DNA of 64,000 nt, taken from positions 310,001-374,000 of the forward strand of contig CBDFFQ010000001.1 in NCBI GenBank assembly GCA_965246835.1, given 5' to 3'. The stretch comes from JANPPS01 sp965246835 (GTDB lineage: Bacteria > Pseudomonadota > Alphaproteobacteria > Acetobacterales > Acetobacteraceae). The notes below the pieces were generated by a model, which saw only the letters and a list, made by a program, of their open reading frames with translations, ran no database searches and was not told the DNA's origin. The position numbers were made by a program, and so were the translations under genes. This document shows, piece after piece, positions 8,688 to 16,298 of this stretch; the first letter of the stretch is position 1, and each line of letters begins with the position of its first letter.

Positions 8688-8721
8688 CGGCCGATCCTGC
8701 CGGGAGCGGCATTTCCTGCCG
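8688..8721. promoter_or_regulatory. Two tandem FlbD/ftr-like palindromes between flgE and fliK
   Basis: Position 8707-8721 is CGGCA-TTTCC-TGCCG, a perfect 5-5-5 palindrome. Position 8688-8702 is CGGCC-GATCC-TGCCG, the same with one mismatch; the two start 19 bp apart. They lie about 100 bp upstream of the sigma54-like site, where Caulobacter ftr enhancers bound by FlbD are found. The same CGGCA-N5-TGCCG pattern occurs before fliF. The 8548-8828 gap otherwise shows no convincing gene. Confidence 0.5.
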
Positions 8722-8828
8722 GGGATGGCCGGCCCTATACCGGCTGCGATCCAGTGATTTGGGCGTCCTCGGCCGTGGCCCGCTCCTTGCTGTCATGCCG
8801 GCACTGCCCCATCACCAGCGTGGAACCC

Positions 8829-10352
8829 ATGCCGTCACCGACCACCAGCGCGCCGCCGCCTCCTCCGCATGCCCCAGCTTCCGCGTCCCCGGCGCACAGG
8901 GTCAGCCCGGCTCGTGCCGTCAAGGATGGTTCGGAACGGTCCGGAGCGACCGGATTCGCGGCCGCCCTGCAAGTCGCCGATGCCGCGGCGGAAACGCCGG
9001 CCGCCGGAGCCATCGCCGGGCCAGCTCATGCCTCCCCAGCAGAAACGCCCCCGGTCCCACCCAATCCGGCGGCTTTGGGTCCGCCTACAGCTCAGCCGGC
9101 ACCGGCCAGTGAAACCGCTGCAACCGCCGTGACCGCCCCGCCACCGCACGAACCCGCACCCGCCGCAGGGCCGGCCAACCCGCATGAGCCCGCCACGAAC
9201 AAGGCTGCGACGGACGCCGACAAGGAGCCAGTTGCACCCGCATCGCCCGAAGCGTCGCCGCCCACCGATCCCAGCCCAGCCCAGCCCGTCATCGTGCTTC
9301 AACCACCGGCCCCGCAAACCCCGTCCGCACCGGAGCCGAAACCAGGGGCGGTGACACCGGGGCGCTCTGTCGTGGCACGGCCCGGGGCTGCCGACGCTCC
9401 TGTCGCGCCGGGTGCCACGCCCGGCCCTGCGGACCAGCCCTCGGGTCTGGAGACGCAGGATGCGACGGGCCCAACCTCAGCCTTCCTAGCGGCGCCCAGC
9501 CAGCTCAAATCGAGCAGTCCCGGCCAACCTTCTGCCTTGCCGGACGCCAGCCCGGGTAAAGCGGCGATCGGCCCGGAGAGGACCGCCGGAAAGCGGACCG
9601 TCCCCGTCGATGAGCGCGGCGCCACGACCCCGGCGAACGGCGCAAGCGACACGCTCGCACCGGTCATTTCGCCGATTGCTGCCCCCGATCCAACCCAAGC
9701 CACGCCGGCGCCGCCCTCCCAAGGCGCGGACCACTCGCCCGCGCTGGTTGCCCTCACTCACGCGGGCGCCGTCGCGGCCGAGCCGCCCGGAGCTGGATCG
9801 GTCATGCCCTCACCGTCCGCCAGCGCCCCCGCCACCAGACCCGCCGAACAAGTCGCGCCCGTGATGGTATCGCTGCTATCTGGCACCGGACCGGGCGAGG
9901 CGCCGCGGCAGATCACCGTCCGGCTCGATCCCATCGAACTGGGCCGGGTCGAGATGCAGATCGATCGGGGGACTGACGGCGCCGCGACGGTCCGGCTCAC
10001 GGCCGAGCGGCAGGATACGCTGCTATTGTTGATGCGTGACGAGACCCAACTGCACCGCACGCTCGATCTCGCGGGCATCCCCGCCCATTTGCGGACAGTG
10101 GAGTTCCACCTCGCGGACCCTCCGGCAGCGCCAGGACCGGCCGGCGCGAGCGGGTCCCCGATGAGCACGGCGGGCGGAGAACCCGGCGCCGGGCAGGAGC
10201 AGCGCAGTCAGAACGGCACCCGCCCCGACGGGGACGGCCGGCCCGGCTCACCGAAGCAATTGCCGCCTGGCTTCACGGCCGCCGCGGCCTTCGCGCAACC
10301 GCCCCGCCCATCATCCCGCTGGTATCGCGCCGGCATCGACCTCACCGCCTGA
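8829..10352 (+). CDS. fliK: Flagellar hook-length control protein FliK
   Basis: A 507-residue protein. Residues 1 to ~330 are Pro/Ala-rich and disordered, as in other FliK proteins. The C-terminal part holds the Flg_hook domain: ITVRLDPIELGRVEMQIDR, then VRLTAERQDTLLLLMRDETQLHRTLDLAGI, with the conserved L-x-P-x-x-L-G-x-V-x-V/M core. FliK measures the hook and switches export from hook to filament substrates. The frame stays open back to 8547, but that stretch has no family resemblance and covers the regulatory sites, so the ATG at 8829 is preferred; the true start may differ. flgD follows after 13 bp. Confidence 0.82.
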   Translation: MPSPTTSAPPPPPHAPASASPAHRVSPARAVKDGSERSGATGFAAALQVADAAAETPAAGAIAGPAHASPAETPPVPPNPAALGPPTAQPAPASETAATAVTAPPPHEPAPAAGPANPHEPATNKAATDADKEPVAPASPEASPPTDPSPAQPVIVLQPPAPQTPSAPEPKPGAVTPGRSVVARPGAADAPVAPGATPGPADQPSGLETQDATGPTSAFLAAPSQLKSSSPGQPSALPDASPGKAAIGPERTAGKRTVPVDERGATTPANGASDTLAPVISPIAAPDPTQATPAPPSQGADHSPALVALTHAGAVAAEPPGAGSVMPSPSASAPATRPAEQVAPVMVSLLSGTGPGEAPRQITVRLDPIELGRVEMQIDRGTDGAATVRLTAERQDTLLLLMRDETQLHRTLDLAGIPAHLRTVEFHLADPPAAPGPAGASGSPMSTAGGEPGAGQEQRSQNGTRPDGDGRPGSPKQLPPGFTAAAAFAQPPRPSSRWYRAGIDLTA

Positions 10353-10365
10353 GAAGGAGACGCTT

Positions 10366-11025
10366 ATGGCCAACACCATCGCCGCCGCCGCCCCGTCGGC
10401 CCCCGCCATCGCCAAGACGGGCACCGGCGCGCTTTCGACCTTGTCCGGCAACTTCAATGACTTCCTGAAGCTGTTGATGACGCAGCTGCAGAACCAGGAC
10501 CCAACTTCGCCCATGGACACCAATCAGTTCACAAGCCAGCTCGTGCAGTATTCGAGCGTCGAGCAGCAAATCAACACGAACAGTAGCCTGACGAAGCTGA
10601 TCGAGCTGCAACAAGGCAATGAGGTGCTGCAATCTTCGGCGCTGGTGGGCAAGTCGGTCCAGGTGACGTCCGACCACATCGCGCTGCAGGGTGGAATGGG
10701 GGCCGTTACGTTCACGACGGCCGGGCCGGAGCCGGTCGCGATCGGGATCTATACGGAGGGCGGCGCCAAGATCCGGGACGCCACGCTGACGACGAAGGCC
10801 GGCGCCAATACCTGGCAGTGGGACGGACGGGACAATAACGGCCGCGCGATGCCGGACGGCGCCTACAAGACCATCATCGGCCGCGTGGACGCAGCCGGCG
10901 CCACACAGTCCGTGCCGTTCACCGTGACCGGCACCGCGACCGGGGTGGTCCGCACCGGGACTGCCCTCAACGTGCAGATCGGCAGTCTGAACGTGCCGCT
11001 CTCGTCCGTGCAGGGCGTGAAATAG
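10366..11025 (+). CDS. flgD: Flagellar hook assembly scaffold FlgD
   Basis: A 219-residue hook cap protein. It has the FlgD N-terminal core, FNDFLKLLMTQLQNQDPTSP followed by MDTNQFTSQLVQYSSVEQQI (residues ~28-67). The C-terminal half contains the FlgD Ig/tudor-like part with NTWQWDGRDNNGRAMPDG. FlgD caps the growing hook and is discarded when the hook is finished. The start has AAGGAG eight bases upstream. It is co-directional with fliK, 13 bp apart, so the two hook-assembly genes form one unit. Confidence 0.93.
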   Translation: MANTIAAAAPSAPAIAKTGTGALSTLSGNFNDFLKLLMTQLQNQDPTSPMDTNQFTSQLVQYSSVEQQINTNSSLTKLIELQQGNEVLQSSALVGKSVQVTSDHIALQGGMGAVTFTTAGPEPVAIGIYTEGGAKIRDATLTTKAGANTWQWDGRDNNGRAMPDGAYKTIIGRVDAAGATQSVPFTVTGTATGVVRTGTALNVQIGSLNVPLSSVQGVK

Positions 11026-11052
11026 CTGCCGTTCGTGGAAATCGCACCAGGC

Positions 11053-11087
11053 CGGCAAAAATTGCCGCGCCGTTAACGTTCGCGCAA
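11053..11087 (+). promoter_or_regulatory. ftr-like palindrome and CtrA half-site upstream of fliF
   Basis: Position 11053-11067 is the 15-bp perfect palindrome CGGCAA-AAA-TTGCCG, matching the pattern seen before flgE. A TTAAC half-site follows at 11073-11077, with GCAA where the second CtrA TTAA half would be. In Caulobacter the fliF promoter is activated by CtrA and repressed by FlbD at such an element, so the layout is suggestive. The region 11026-11140 is otherwise non-coding. Confidence 0.45.
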
Positions 11088-11140
11088 CCTATCTCCGGCA
11101 TTGTCGCCGCCATGGCAGAACACCAGAACGGGGACGGGAC

Positions 11141-12739
11141 ATGGGGGCGCTGATCGCGGGCCTGCGGTCGTTGGGGCCCAAGCGCCTGATGGGAATGGCC
11201 CTCGTGGCACTGGTGTCCATGGCGCTGATCGCCTTCCTGGCGCTCCGCAGCACAGAGGGGCCGATGGCGCTCCTGTATGCCGATCTGGACCTGCGCGAAG
11301 CGTCTCAGATCGTGGACCAGCTGGAGCGGGCCCGCATTCCCCGGCAACTCGACGGTGCGGGCTCCCGCATTTTGGTGCCGGCCGACCAGGTCGCGAAGGC
11401 GCGCCTGCTGCTGGCCAAAGAAGGCCTGCCGTCCGGCGGTTCGATCGGCAACGAGATCTTCGACCGGGGGGACGGCCTGACGGCCAGCAGCTTCCAGCAG
11501 GCGATCAACCAGACCCGCGCGCTCGAAGGTGAATTGTCCCGCACGATCCGGCTGCTGCAGGGCGTGCGGGCGGCGCGGGTGCACCTCGTGCTGCCAAAGC
11601 GCGAGCCGTTCGCCCGGGACCGGCAGGAGGCGCAGGCCTCGGTCGTGCTGACCATGAGCGGCGCCGCCCGGATGGACCGGGAGGGCATCCAGGCGGTCCT
11701 GAACCTGATCGCTGCGGCTGTCCCGGGGCTGAAGGCGCAGAACATTGCCGTAGTCGATAGCCGGGGCGGCCTGCTAGCCCGGGCCGGGCAGCCGACCACC
11801 GCTGCCTCCACCGCCGCCTCGGCCGATGAGGCAAAGCGCGCGAACGAGTTGCGCCTGTCCCGCGCGGTCGAAGAGATGCTGGAGCGCAGCCTGGGCCCAG
11901 GCCGCGTTCGTGCCGAAGCCGCGATCGAACTCGATTACGACCAGGTGCGTGAAACCCAGGAAAAATACGATCCCGATGGCCAGGTGGTGCGTAGCCAGCA
12001 GAGCAACTCCACCAACAACCGCACACAGGAACCGGCGGCCACCGTCTCGGTCCAGAATAACCTCCCCAACGCCGATGCCGGCACGAACCCGGCGGGCTCC
12101 CAGGAGCAGCGGCAGGAGGAGACCACCAACTACGAGATCGGCAAGACGGTGCGCACCGTGGTGCGGGACCAGCCACAGCTCCGGCGCCTGAGCTTGGCCG
12201 TCATGGTGGACGGCACCGTCGTGCGCGGCCCCGATGGCACACCGGTCTGGACGGAGCGGCCGTCCGAGGAACTGGCCCGGATCGCCACCCTGGTGCGCAG
12301 CGCGATCGGCTTCAACGAGCAGCGGGGCGACAAGGTGGACGTGGTCAGCATGCGCTTCGCCGCCCCGGAGGACGTGGCCGAGGCCAGCCCGCTCACGATG
12401 TGGAATCGGATCGAGAAGAACGACATCCTGCGCGTGGGTGAGACCGGGTTCGTGGTCCTGGCCATCATCCTGTGCCTGCTGCTGGTGCTGCGCCCGCTCG
12501 TGATGCGGCTCACCGTGCCGCCCGGGACGTCCATCGCCCTGGCCCAGGGTGGTCGCGCCGTGGTGGCCGGTGCCGGCAACGGGCCCGATGGCATGCCGGA
12601 CGATCTGATCGAGCTGACGGACGCGCCCAACGCGCTCCGCATGTCTTCGATCCGGAAGGTTCAGGACATGGTGGACTCGAACCCCGACGAGAGCGTCGCC
12701 GTATTGCGCAACTGGGTCTTGAGCGAAGGAGAGGCCTAG
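11141..12739 (+). CDS. fliF: Flagellar MS-ring protein FliF
   Basis: A 532-residue inner-membrane protein that forms the MS ring, the base of the motor and export gate. A first membrane segment spans about residues 16-34. The YscJ/FliF ring-building domain follows (LLYADLDLREASQIVDQLERARIP; the IFDRGDGLTASSFQQAINQTRALEGEL stretch; ARVHLVLPKREPF). A Pro/Asn/Gln-rich linker lies at ~285-320. The second membrane segment is near residues 440-460, followed by a cytoplasmic tail ending in MVDSNPDESVAVLRNWVLSE, the FliG-binding helix. fliG starts 4 bp later. The ATG at 11141 sits after a GGGACGGGAC stretch. Confidence 0.97.
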   Translation: MGALIAGLRSLGPKRLMGMALVALVSMALIAFLALRSTEGPMALLYADLDLREASQIVDQLERARIPRQLDGAGSRILVPADQVAKARLLLAKEGLPSGGSIGNEIFDRGDGLTASSFQQAINQTRALEGELSRTIRLLQGVRAARVHLVLPKREPFARDRQEAQASVVLTMSGAARMDREGIQAVLNLIAAAVPGLKAQNIAVVDSRGGLLARAGQPTTAASTAASADEAKRANELRLSRAVEEMLERSLGPGRVRAEAAIELDYDQVRETQEKYDPDGQVVRSQQSNSTNNRTQEPAATVSVQNNLPNADAGTNPAGSQEQRQEETTNYEIGKTVRTVVRDQPQLRRLSLAVMVDGTVVRGPDGTPVWTERPSEELARIATLVRSAIGFNEQRGDKVDVVSMRFAAPEDVAEASPLTMWNRIEKNDILRVGETGFVVLAIILCLLLVLRPLVMRLTVPPGTSIALAQGGRAVVAGAGNGPDGMPDDLIELTDAPNALRMSSIRKVQDMVDSNPDESVAVLRNWVLSEGEA

Positions 12740-12743
12740 CTTC

Positions 12744-13757
12744 ATGGCCGCCATAGAAGACATCAAGAAGGTGAGCGGCAGCCAGAAGGCGGCGATCCTG
12801 ATGCTCGCCTTGGGCGAGGAGCAACGCACCAAGCTGTTCGGCCTGATGCAGGAGGAAGAGATCCGGGCCGTCTCGTCCGCGATGATCCAGCTCGGCGCAG
12901 TCCGCGCTTCGGTCGTGGACCAGCTCTGCACCGAGTTCAAGGACAGCTTCGGGGGCCAGTCTTCGTTGGTCGGCAGCCTCCAGACCACGGAGCGGCTGCT
13001 GTTGCGCGCATTGCCGGCGGATCGGGCGGCACAGATCATGGACGAGATCCGCGGCCCCGCTGGAAACACGATGTGGGACAAGCTGGGCCATGTCAGCGAG
13101 GCCGTACTCGCGAACTACCTCAAGAACGAATACCCCCAGACCGTCGCCGTCGTGCTGTCGAAGCTGAAGCCCGATCACGCCGGGCGCGTGCTCTCGTTGT
13201 TGCCCGAGAGCTTCGCGATCGAAGTGATCATGCGCATGCTCCGGATGGAGAGCGTGCAACGGGAGGTGCTGAATGGCGTCGAGGAGACGCTGCGCTCCGA
13301 GTTCATGACCAACCTGGCCAGCACCCACCGCCAGGACAGTCACGAGTTGATGGCCGAAATCTTCAACAGCTTGGACCGGCAGAGCGAGTCCCGCTTCGTT
13401 GCCGCCCTCGAGGAGCGGAACCGGGAGGCGGCGGACCGGATCAAGGCGCTGATGTTCACCTTCGACGACCTGCAACGCCTCTCGCCGCCCAACGTGCAGA
13501 TCCTGCTTCGCTCGGTCGAGAAGGACAAGTTACCGCTCGCGCTGAAGGGCGCCTCCGAGACGCTGCGGAGCCTATTCTTCAGCAACCTGTCGGAGCGCGC
13601 GGGCAAGATGCTGCGCGAGGATATCGAGATGCTGGGGCCCGTGAAGCTGCGGGATGTCGATGAGGCCCAGGCCGCAATCGTGGCACTCGCGAAGGATCTC
13701 GCAGCGCAGGGCCAGATCGAGATCAGCGAGAGCGGCGCCGAGCAGATGGTGGGTTGA
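12744..13757 (+). CDS. fliG: Flagellar motor switch protein FliG
   Basis: A 337-residue C-ring protein that links FliF to FliM and bears the torque helix. The N-terminal domain (~1-100) binds FliF. The middle domain holds EYPQ at residues 129-132, where most FliGs have EHPQ, followed by TVAVVLSKLKPDHAGRVL. The C-terminal domain includes LRSVEKDKLPLALKGASETL followed by RSLFFSNLSERAGKMLREDI, with the charged torque-helix residues that interact with MotA. Length and order of armadillo-like domains are normal. Its stop lies two bases before the fliH ATG. Confidence 0.97.
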   Translation: MAAIEDIKKVSGSQKAAILMLALGEEQRTKLFGLMQEEEIRAVSSAMIQLGAVRASVVDQLCTEFKDSFGGQSSLVGSLQTTERLLLRALPADRAAQIMDEIRGPAGNTMWDKLGHVSEAVLANYLKNEYPQTVAVVLSKLKPDHAGRVLSLLPESFAIEVIMRMLRMESVQREVLNGVEETLRSEFMTNLASTHRQDSHELMAEIFNSLDRQSESRFVAALEERNREAADRIKALMFTFDDLQRLSPPNVQILLRSVEKDKLPLALKGASETLRSLFFSNLSERAGKMLREDIEMLGPVKLRDVDEAQAAIVALAKDLAAQGQIEISESGAEQMVG

Positions 13758-13759
13758 CG

Positions 13760-14644
13760 ATGGCAGGCATGCAGATCTTGGGCGCGCTGGACTTGGGCGA
13801 ACCACCACCCGGGCACCTCGGCATCCTCTATGCCGAGGATTTCGACCTGTCCGAGCCACCGCCCTCGAGTGCGGCGGAGCCGGAGCCATCGTTCACGCAA
13901 GCCGAACTGGCGCGCGCGGAGTCCCTCGCACGCACCGAGGCTGTAGAGGCGGCGCGGACGGAGTGGGAAGTCTCGGACCTGCATCTGCGCACCCAGGCAC
14001 TGGCCGCCATCGCCGGTGCATTGGCCGAAGCGCGCGATGGCGCCAACCGCGTCAGCCTCGCCGCCGCTGAGCGGAGCACGGCGATCATCCTGTCAATGGT
14101 GGCAGCCCTGTTGCCAGCCCGGTGCCAGGCCCATGGCGAACCCGAGATCCGCTCCGTCCTGGCCCAGCTACTGCCCGGCTTGTTGGAGCAGCCCCGCGTC
14201 AGCATCCGCGTGCACGAGGCCGTCCTGCCGGCGATCCACCAGGATCTGCAGCGCCTCGCCGGAGAGCACGGCAGCGCCTTCGTCGTGACCTCCTCACCGG
14301 ATCTCGCGATGGGGGACGTCAGGGTGATCTGGACAGATGGCGCCCTGATCCGGGACAGCGCCGCATTGGCGGCGGGCGTTCGGGCGGCGCTGGACAGCCT
14401 CGGCCTGCTTGACCCTACGCATGCGGAGCGGGAGTGCCGATACGAACCAAGCCGGCCGGAACCGAGGCCGGTTCGCGACCATTCGCCCCCCGTCGGTGCC
14501 GACCTGCTGCAGCGAGCCCTCGCCGAACCGCGGCAAACGGAAGTCCTGCCGCCCCCGGCTTCGAACGCCCCGGCTTTGAACGCCCCGGCTTCGACCCCCG
14601 CCACCCAGTCCCACAGGAGCCTTGCTCATGCCGAACCCGGTTGA
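13760..14644 (+). CDS. fliH: FliH-like flagellar assembly protein
   Basis: A 294-residue protein placed where FliH, the regulator of the export ATPase FliI, normally lies. Residues ~45-100 are an Ala/Glu/Arg-rich coiled-coil-like stretch. The core (~110-215) has the FliH pattern: LLPGLLEQPRVSIRVHEAVL followed by SSPDLAMGDVRVIWTDG, close to the GDCRVEWxDG consensus. The C-terminal ~70 residues are low-complexity and include a short tandem repeat. The ATG at 13760 is chosen over an overlapping TTG 6 bp earlier. Its end overlaps the start of fliN by 17 bp. No fliI is in the window. Confidence 0.75.
   Translation: MAGMQILGALDLGEPPPGHLGILYAEDFDLSEPPPSSAAEPEPSFTQAELARAESLARTEAVEAARTEWEVSDLHLRTQALAAIAGALAEARDGANRVSLAAAERSTAIILSMVAALLPARCQAHGEPEIRSVLAQLLPGLLEQPRVSIRVHEAVLPAIHQDLQRLAGEHGSAFVVTSSPDLAMGDVRVIWTDGALIRDSAALAAGVRAALDSLGLLDPTHAERECRYEPSRPEPRPVRDHSPPVGADLLQRALAEPRQTEVLPPPASNAPALNAPASTPATQSHRSLAHAEPG
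14553..14597 (+). repeat. Three tandem 15-bp repeats in the fliH C-terminus
   Basis: Three copies of CCCCGGCTTCGAACG, with one or a few changes, run head to tail. Being a multiple of three, they add five residues each (NAPAS/NAPAL) without shifting the frame. They are a likely site of copy-number change between strains. Confidence 0.75.
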
Positions 14645-14945
14645 CTTCGCCGACCTCGCCGCCGAGGCCAGCCCGGCCAACACGCCCCGCCTGCAACGCG
14701 ATCTCGAAGCCGTCTACGACATCCCAGTGACCGTCAGCGCCGTGTTGGGCAAGGCCACGATGCAGGTGAGCCAGCTGTTGAAGCTCGGCCGCGGCGCCGT
14801 CGTGGAGCTAGACCGCAAGCTGGGTGAGGCGATCGACATCTACGTCAACAATCGCCTGGTCGCCCGTGGCGAGGTCGTGATGGTCGACGATACGCGGTTG
14901 GGCGTGACCATGACGGAGATCGTCAAGGCGGACCGGGCCGGCTAA
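14628..14945 (+). CDS. fliN: Flagellar motor switch protein FliN
   Basis: A 105-residue C-ring subunit of the SpoA (FliM/FliN C-terminal) family. The domain runs from DIPVTVSAVLGKATMQVSQL to VNNRLVARGEVVMVDDTRLG, with the typical L-x-L-G-x-G-x-V-V-E-L-D run around residues 53-66. FliN binds the export machinery and the C ring. The ATG at 14628 is nine bases after AGGAG; a TTG at 14622 is too close to the ribosome-binding site. Translation is coupled to fliH by overlap, and flbD follows after 15 bp. Confidence 0.94.
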   Translation: MPNPVDFADLAAEASPANTPRLQRDLEAVYDIPVTVSAVLGKATMQVSQLLKLGRGAVVELDRKLGEAIDIYVNNRLVARGEVVMVDDTRLGVTMTEIVKADRAG

Positions 14946-14960
14946 AGGAGCGGTCGCGCG

Positions 14961-16298
14961 ATGCACGTCCTCATCATCGGATCGCTGGGCGGGGAGCTGG
15001 GACAGGCGGCCCGCATCGCCGTGGCTCGCGGCGCCAAGCTGCATCAGGCCGATGACGATCGGTCGGCGCTCATGCAATTGCGGCGGGACGCCAAAGTCGA
15101 CCTGCTCATGGTCGAGTTGCCACATGATATCGCAGCACTTCGGCACAGCTTGCAGCAGGAACGCATCCTGGTGCCGATCGTCGCGTGCGGCACGACCGCC
15201 CTGGCCGAGGATGCGCTCGCGGCGATCCGGGATGGCGCGCAGGAATTCCTGCCCCTGCCGCCCGACCCCGACCTGATCGCTGCCATCCTCGAGGCCGCAT
15301 CCGGCGAAAGCCACGCCCTGATCGCCCGGGACCCGGCCATGCTCGCAACCGTCAAGCGGGCAGAGCAGGTGGCGGGCTCGGAAGCCTCGATCCTGATCAC
15401 CGGCGAGTCCGGCACGGGCAAGGAGATCCTGGCGCGCCACCTGCATCGCCGCTCCCGCCGCAGCAACGGGCCTTTCGTGGCGCTGAACTGCGCGGCCATT
15501 CCGGAGAACCTGCTGGAATCCGAGATGTTCGGCCATGAGAAGGGCGCGTTCAGCGGCGCCATCGCCCGCCGCGCCGGCAAGTTCGAAGCGGCCGATGGCG
15601 GCACCATCCTGCTGGACGAGATCAGCGAAATGGATGTGCGGCTGCAGGCCAAGCTGCTGCGGGTGATCCAGGAGCGGGAGATCGACCGCCTGGGCGGCAC
15701 CGCCCCGGTCAAGGTCAATGTCCGCGTCCTGGCGACCAGCAACCGGGACCTCACGGCGGAGATCGCGGCCGGGCGGTTCCGGGACGATCTGTACTTTCGG
15801 CTGAACGTGGTCAGCCTGCGAATCCCTCCGCTGCGTCAACGGCCCGGCGACATCCCGGCGCTCGCCGATTTCTACGCCCGCCGGTATGCCGAGCTGAACG
15901 GCCTGCCGTTCCGGCCGATTTCCGCAGCCGCCCAGCGCCTCCTGGCCGGCAACGCCTGGCGCGGAAACGTGCGTGAGCTCGAGAACACGATCCACCGCGC
16001 CGTATTGCTCGCATCCGGCAACGAGATCGGCCCCGAAGCGGTCGAGCTAACCCCAACCCGGCCCGGCGAAGACGCGGCCCCGGCCGCAGCGCCGTCCGGC
16101 AGCATCTCGGCCATGGTTGGACGCACCATGGACGAAGTCGAACGTGACTTCATCCTCGAGACCCTCAGTCACACCCTCGGCAACCGAACGCAGGCCGCGA
16201 TCATGCTCGGCATCTCGATCCGGGCGCTGCGCAACAAGCTGCGGGACTACACCCAATCCGGCATCGCCGTGACGCCCCCGGCCGCCCATGCCGCCTGA
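14961..16298 (+). CDS. flbD: FlbD-type sigma54-dependent flagellar regulator
   Basis: A 445-residue NtrC-family activator. The N-terminal ~115 residues are receiver-like but degenerate: glutamate E52 stands about where the phosphoacceptor aspartate would be. The AAA+ domain has Walker A GESGTGKE (148-155), a sigma54-contact loop GAFSGA (195-200, serine in place of the usual threonine) and Walker B GGTILLDE (213-220), then the usual RFRDDLYFRLNVV and GNVRELENTI motifs. A Fis-type helix-turn-helix ends the protein (from ~408). FlbD switches sigma54 flagellar promoters by binding ftr sites. It sits in the operon it probably helps control, between fliN and flhA. Confidence 0.93.
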   Translation: MHVLIIGSLGGELGQAARIAVARGAKLHQADDDRSALMQLRRDAKVDLLMVELPHDIAALRHSLQQERILVPIVACGTTALAEDALAAIRDGAQEFLPLPPDPDLIAAILEAASGESHALIARDPAMLATVKRAEQVAGSEASILITGESGTGKEILARHLHRRSRRSNGPFVALNCAAIPENLLESEMFGHEKGAFSGAIARRAGKFEAADGGTILLDEISEMDVRLQAKLLRVIQEREIDRLGGTAPVKVNVRVLATSNRDLTAEIAAGRFRDDLYFRLNVVSLRIPPLRQRPGDIPALADFYARRYAELNGLPFRPISAAAQRLLAGNAWRGNVRELENTIHRAVLLASGNEIGPEAVELTPTRPGEDAAPAAAPSGSISAMVGRTMDEVERDFILETLSHTLGNRTQAAIMLGISIRALRNKLRDYTQSGIAVTPPAAHAA

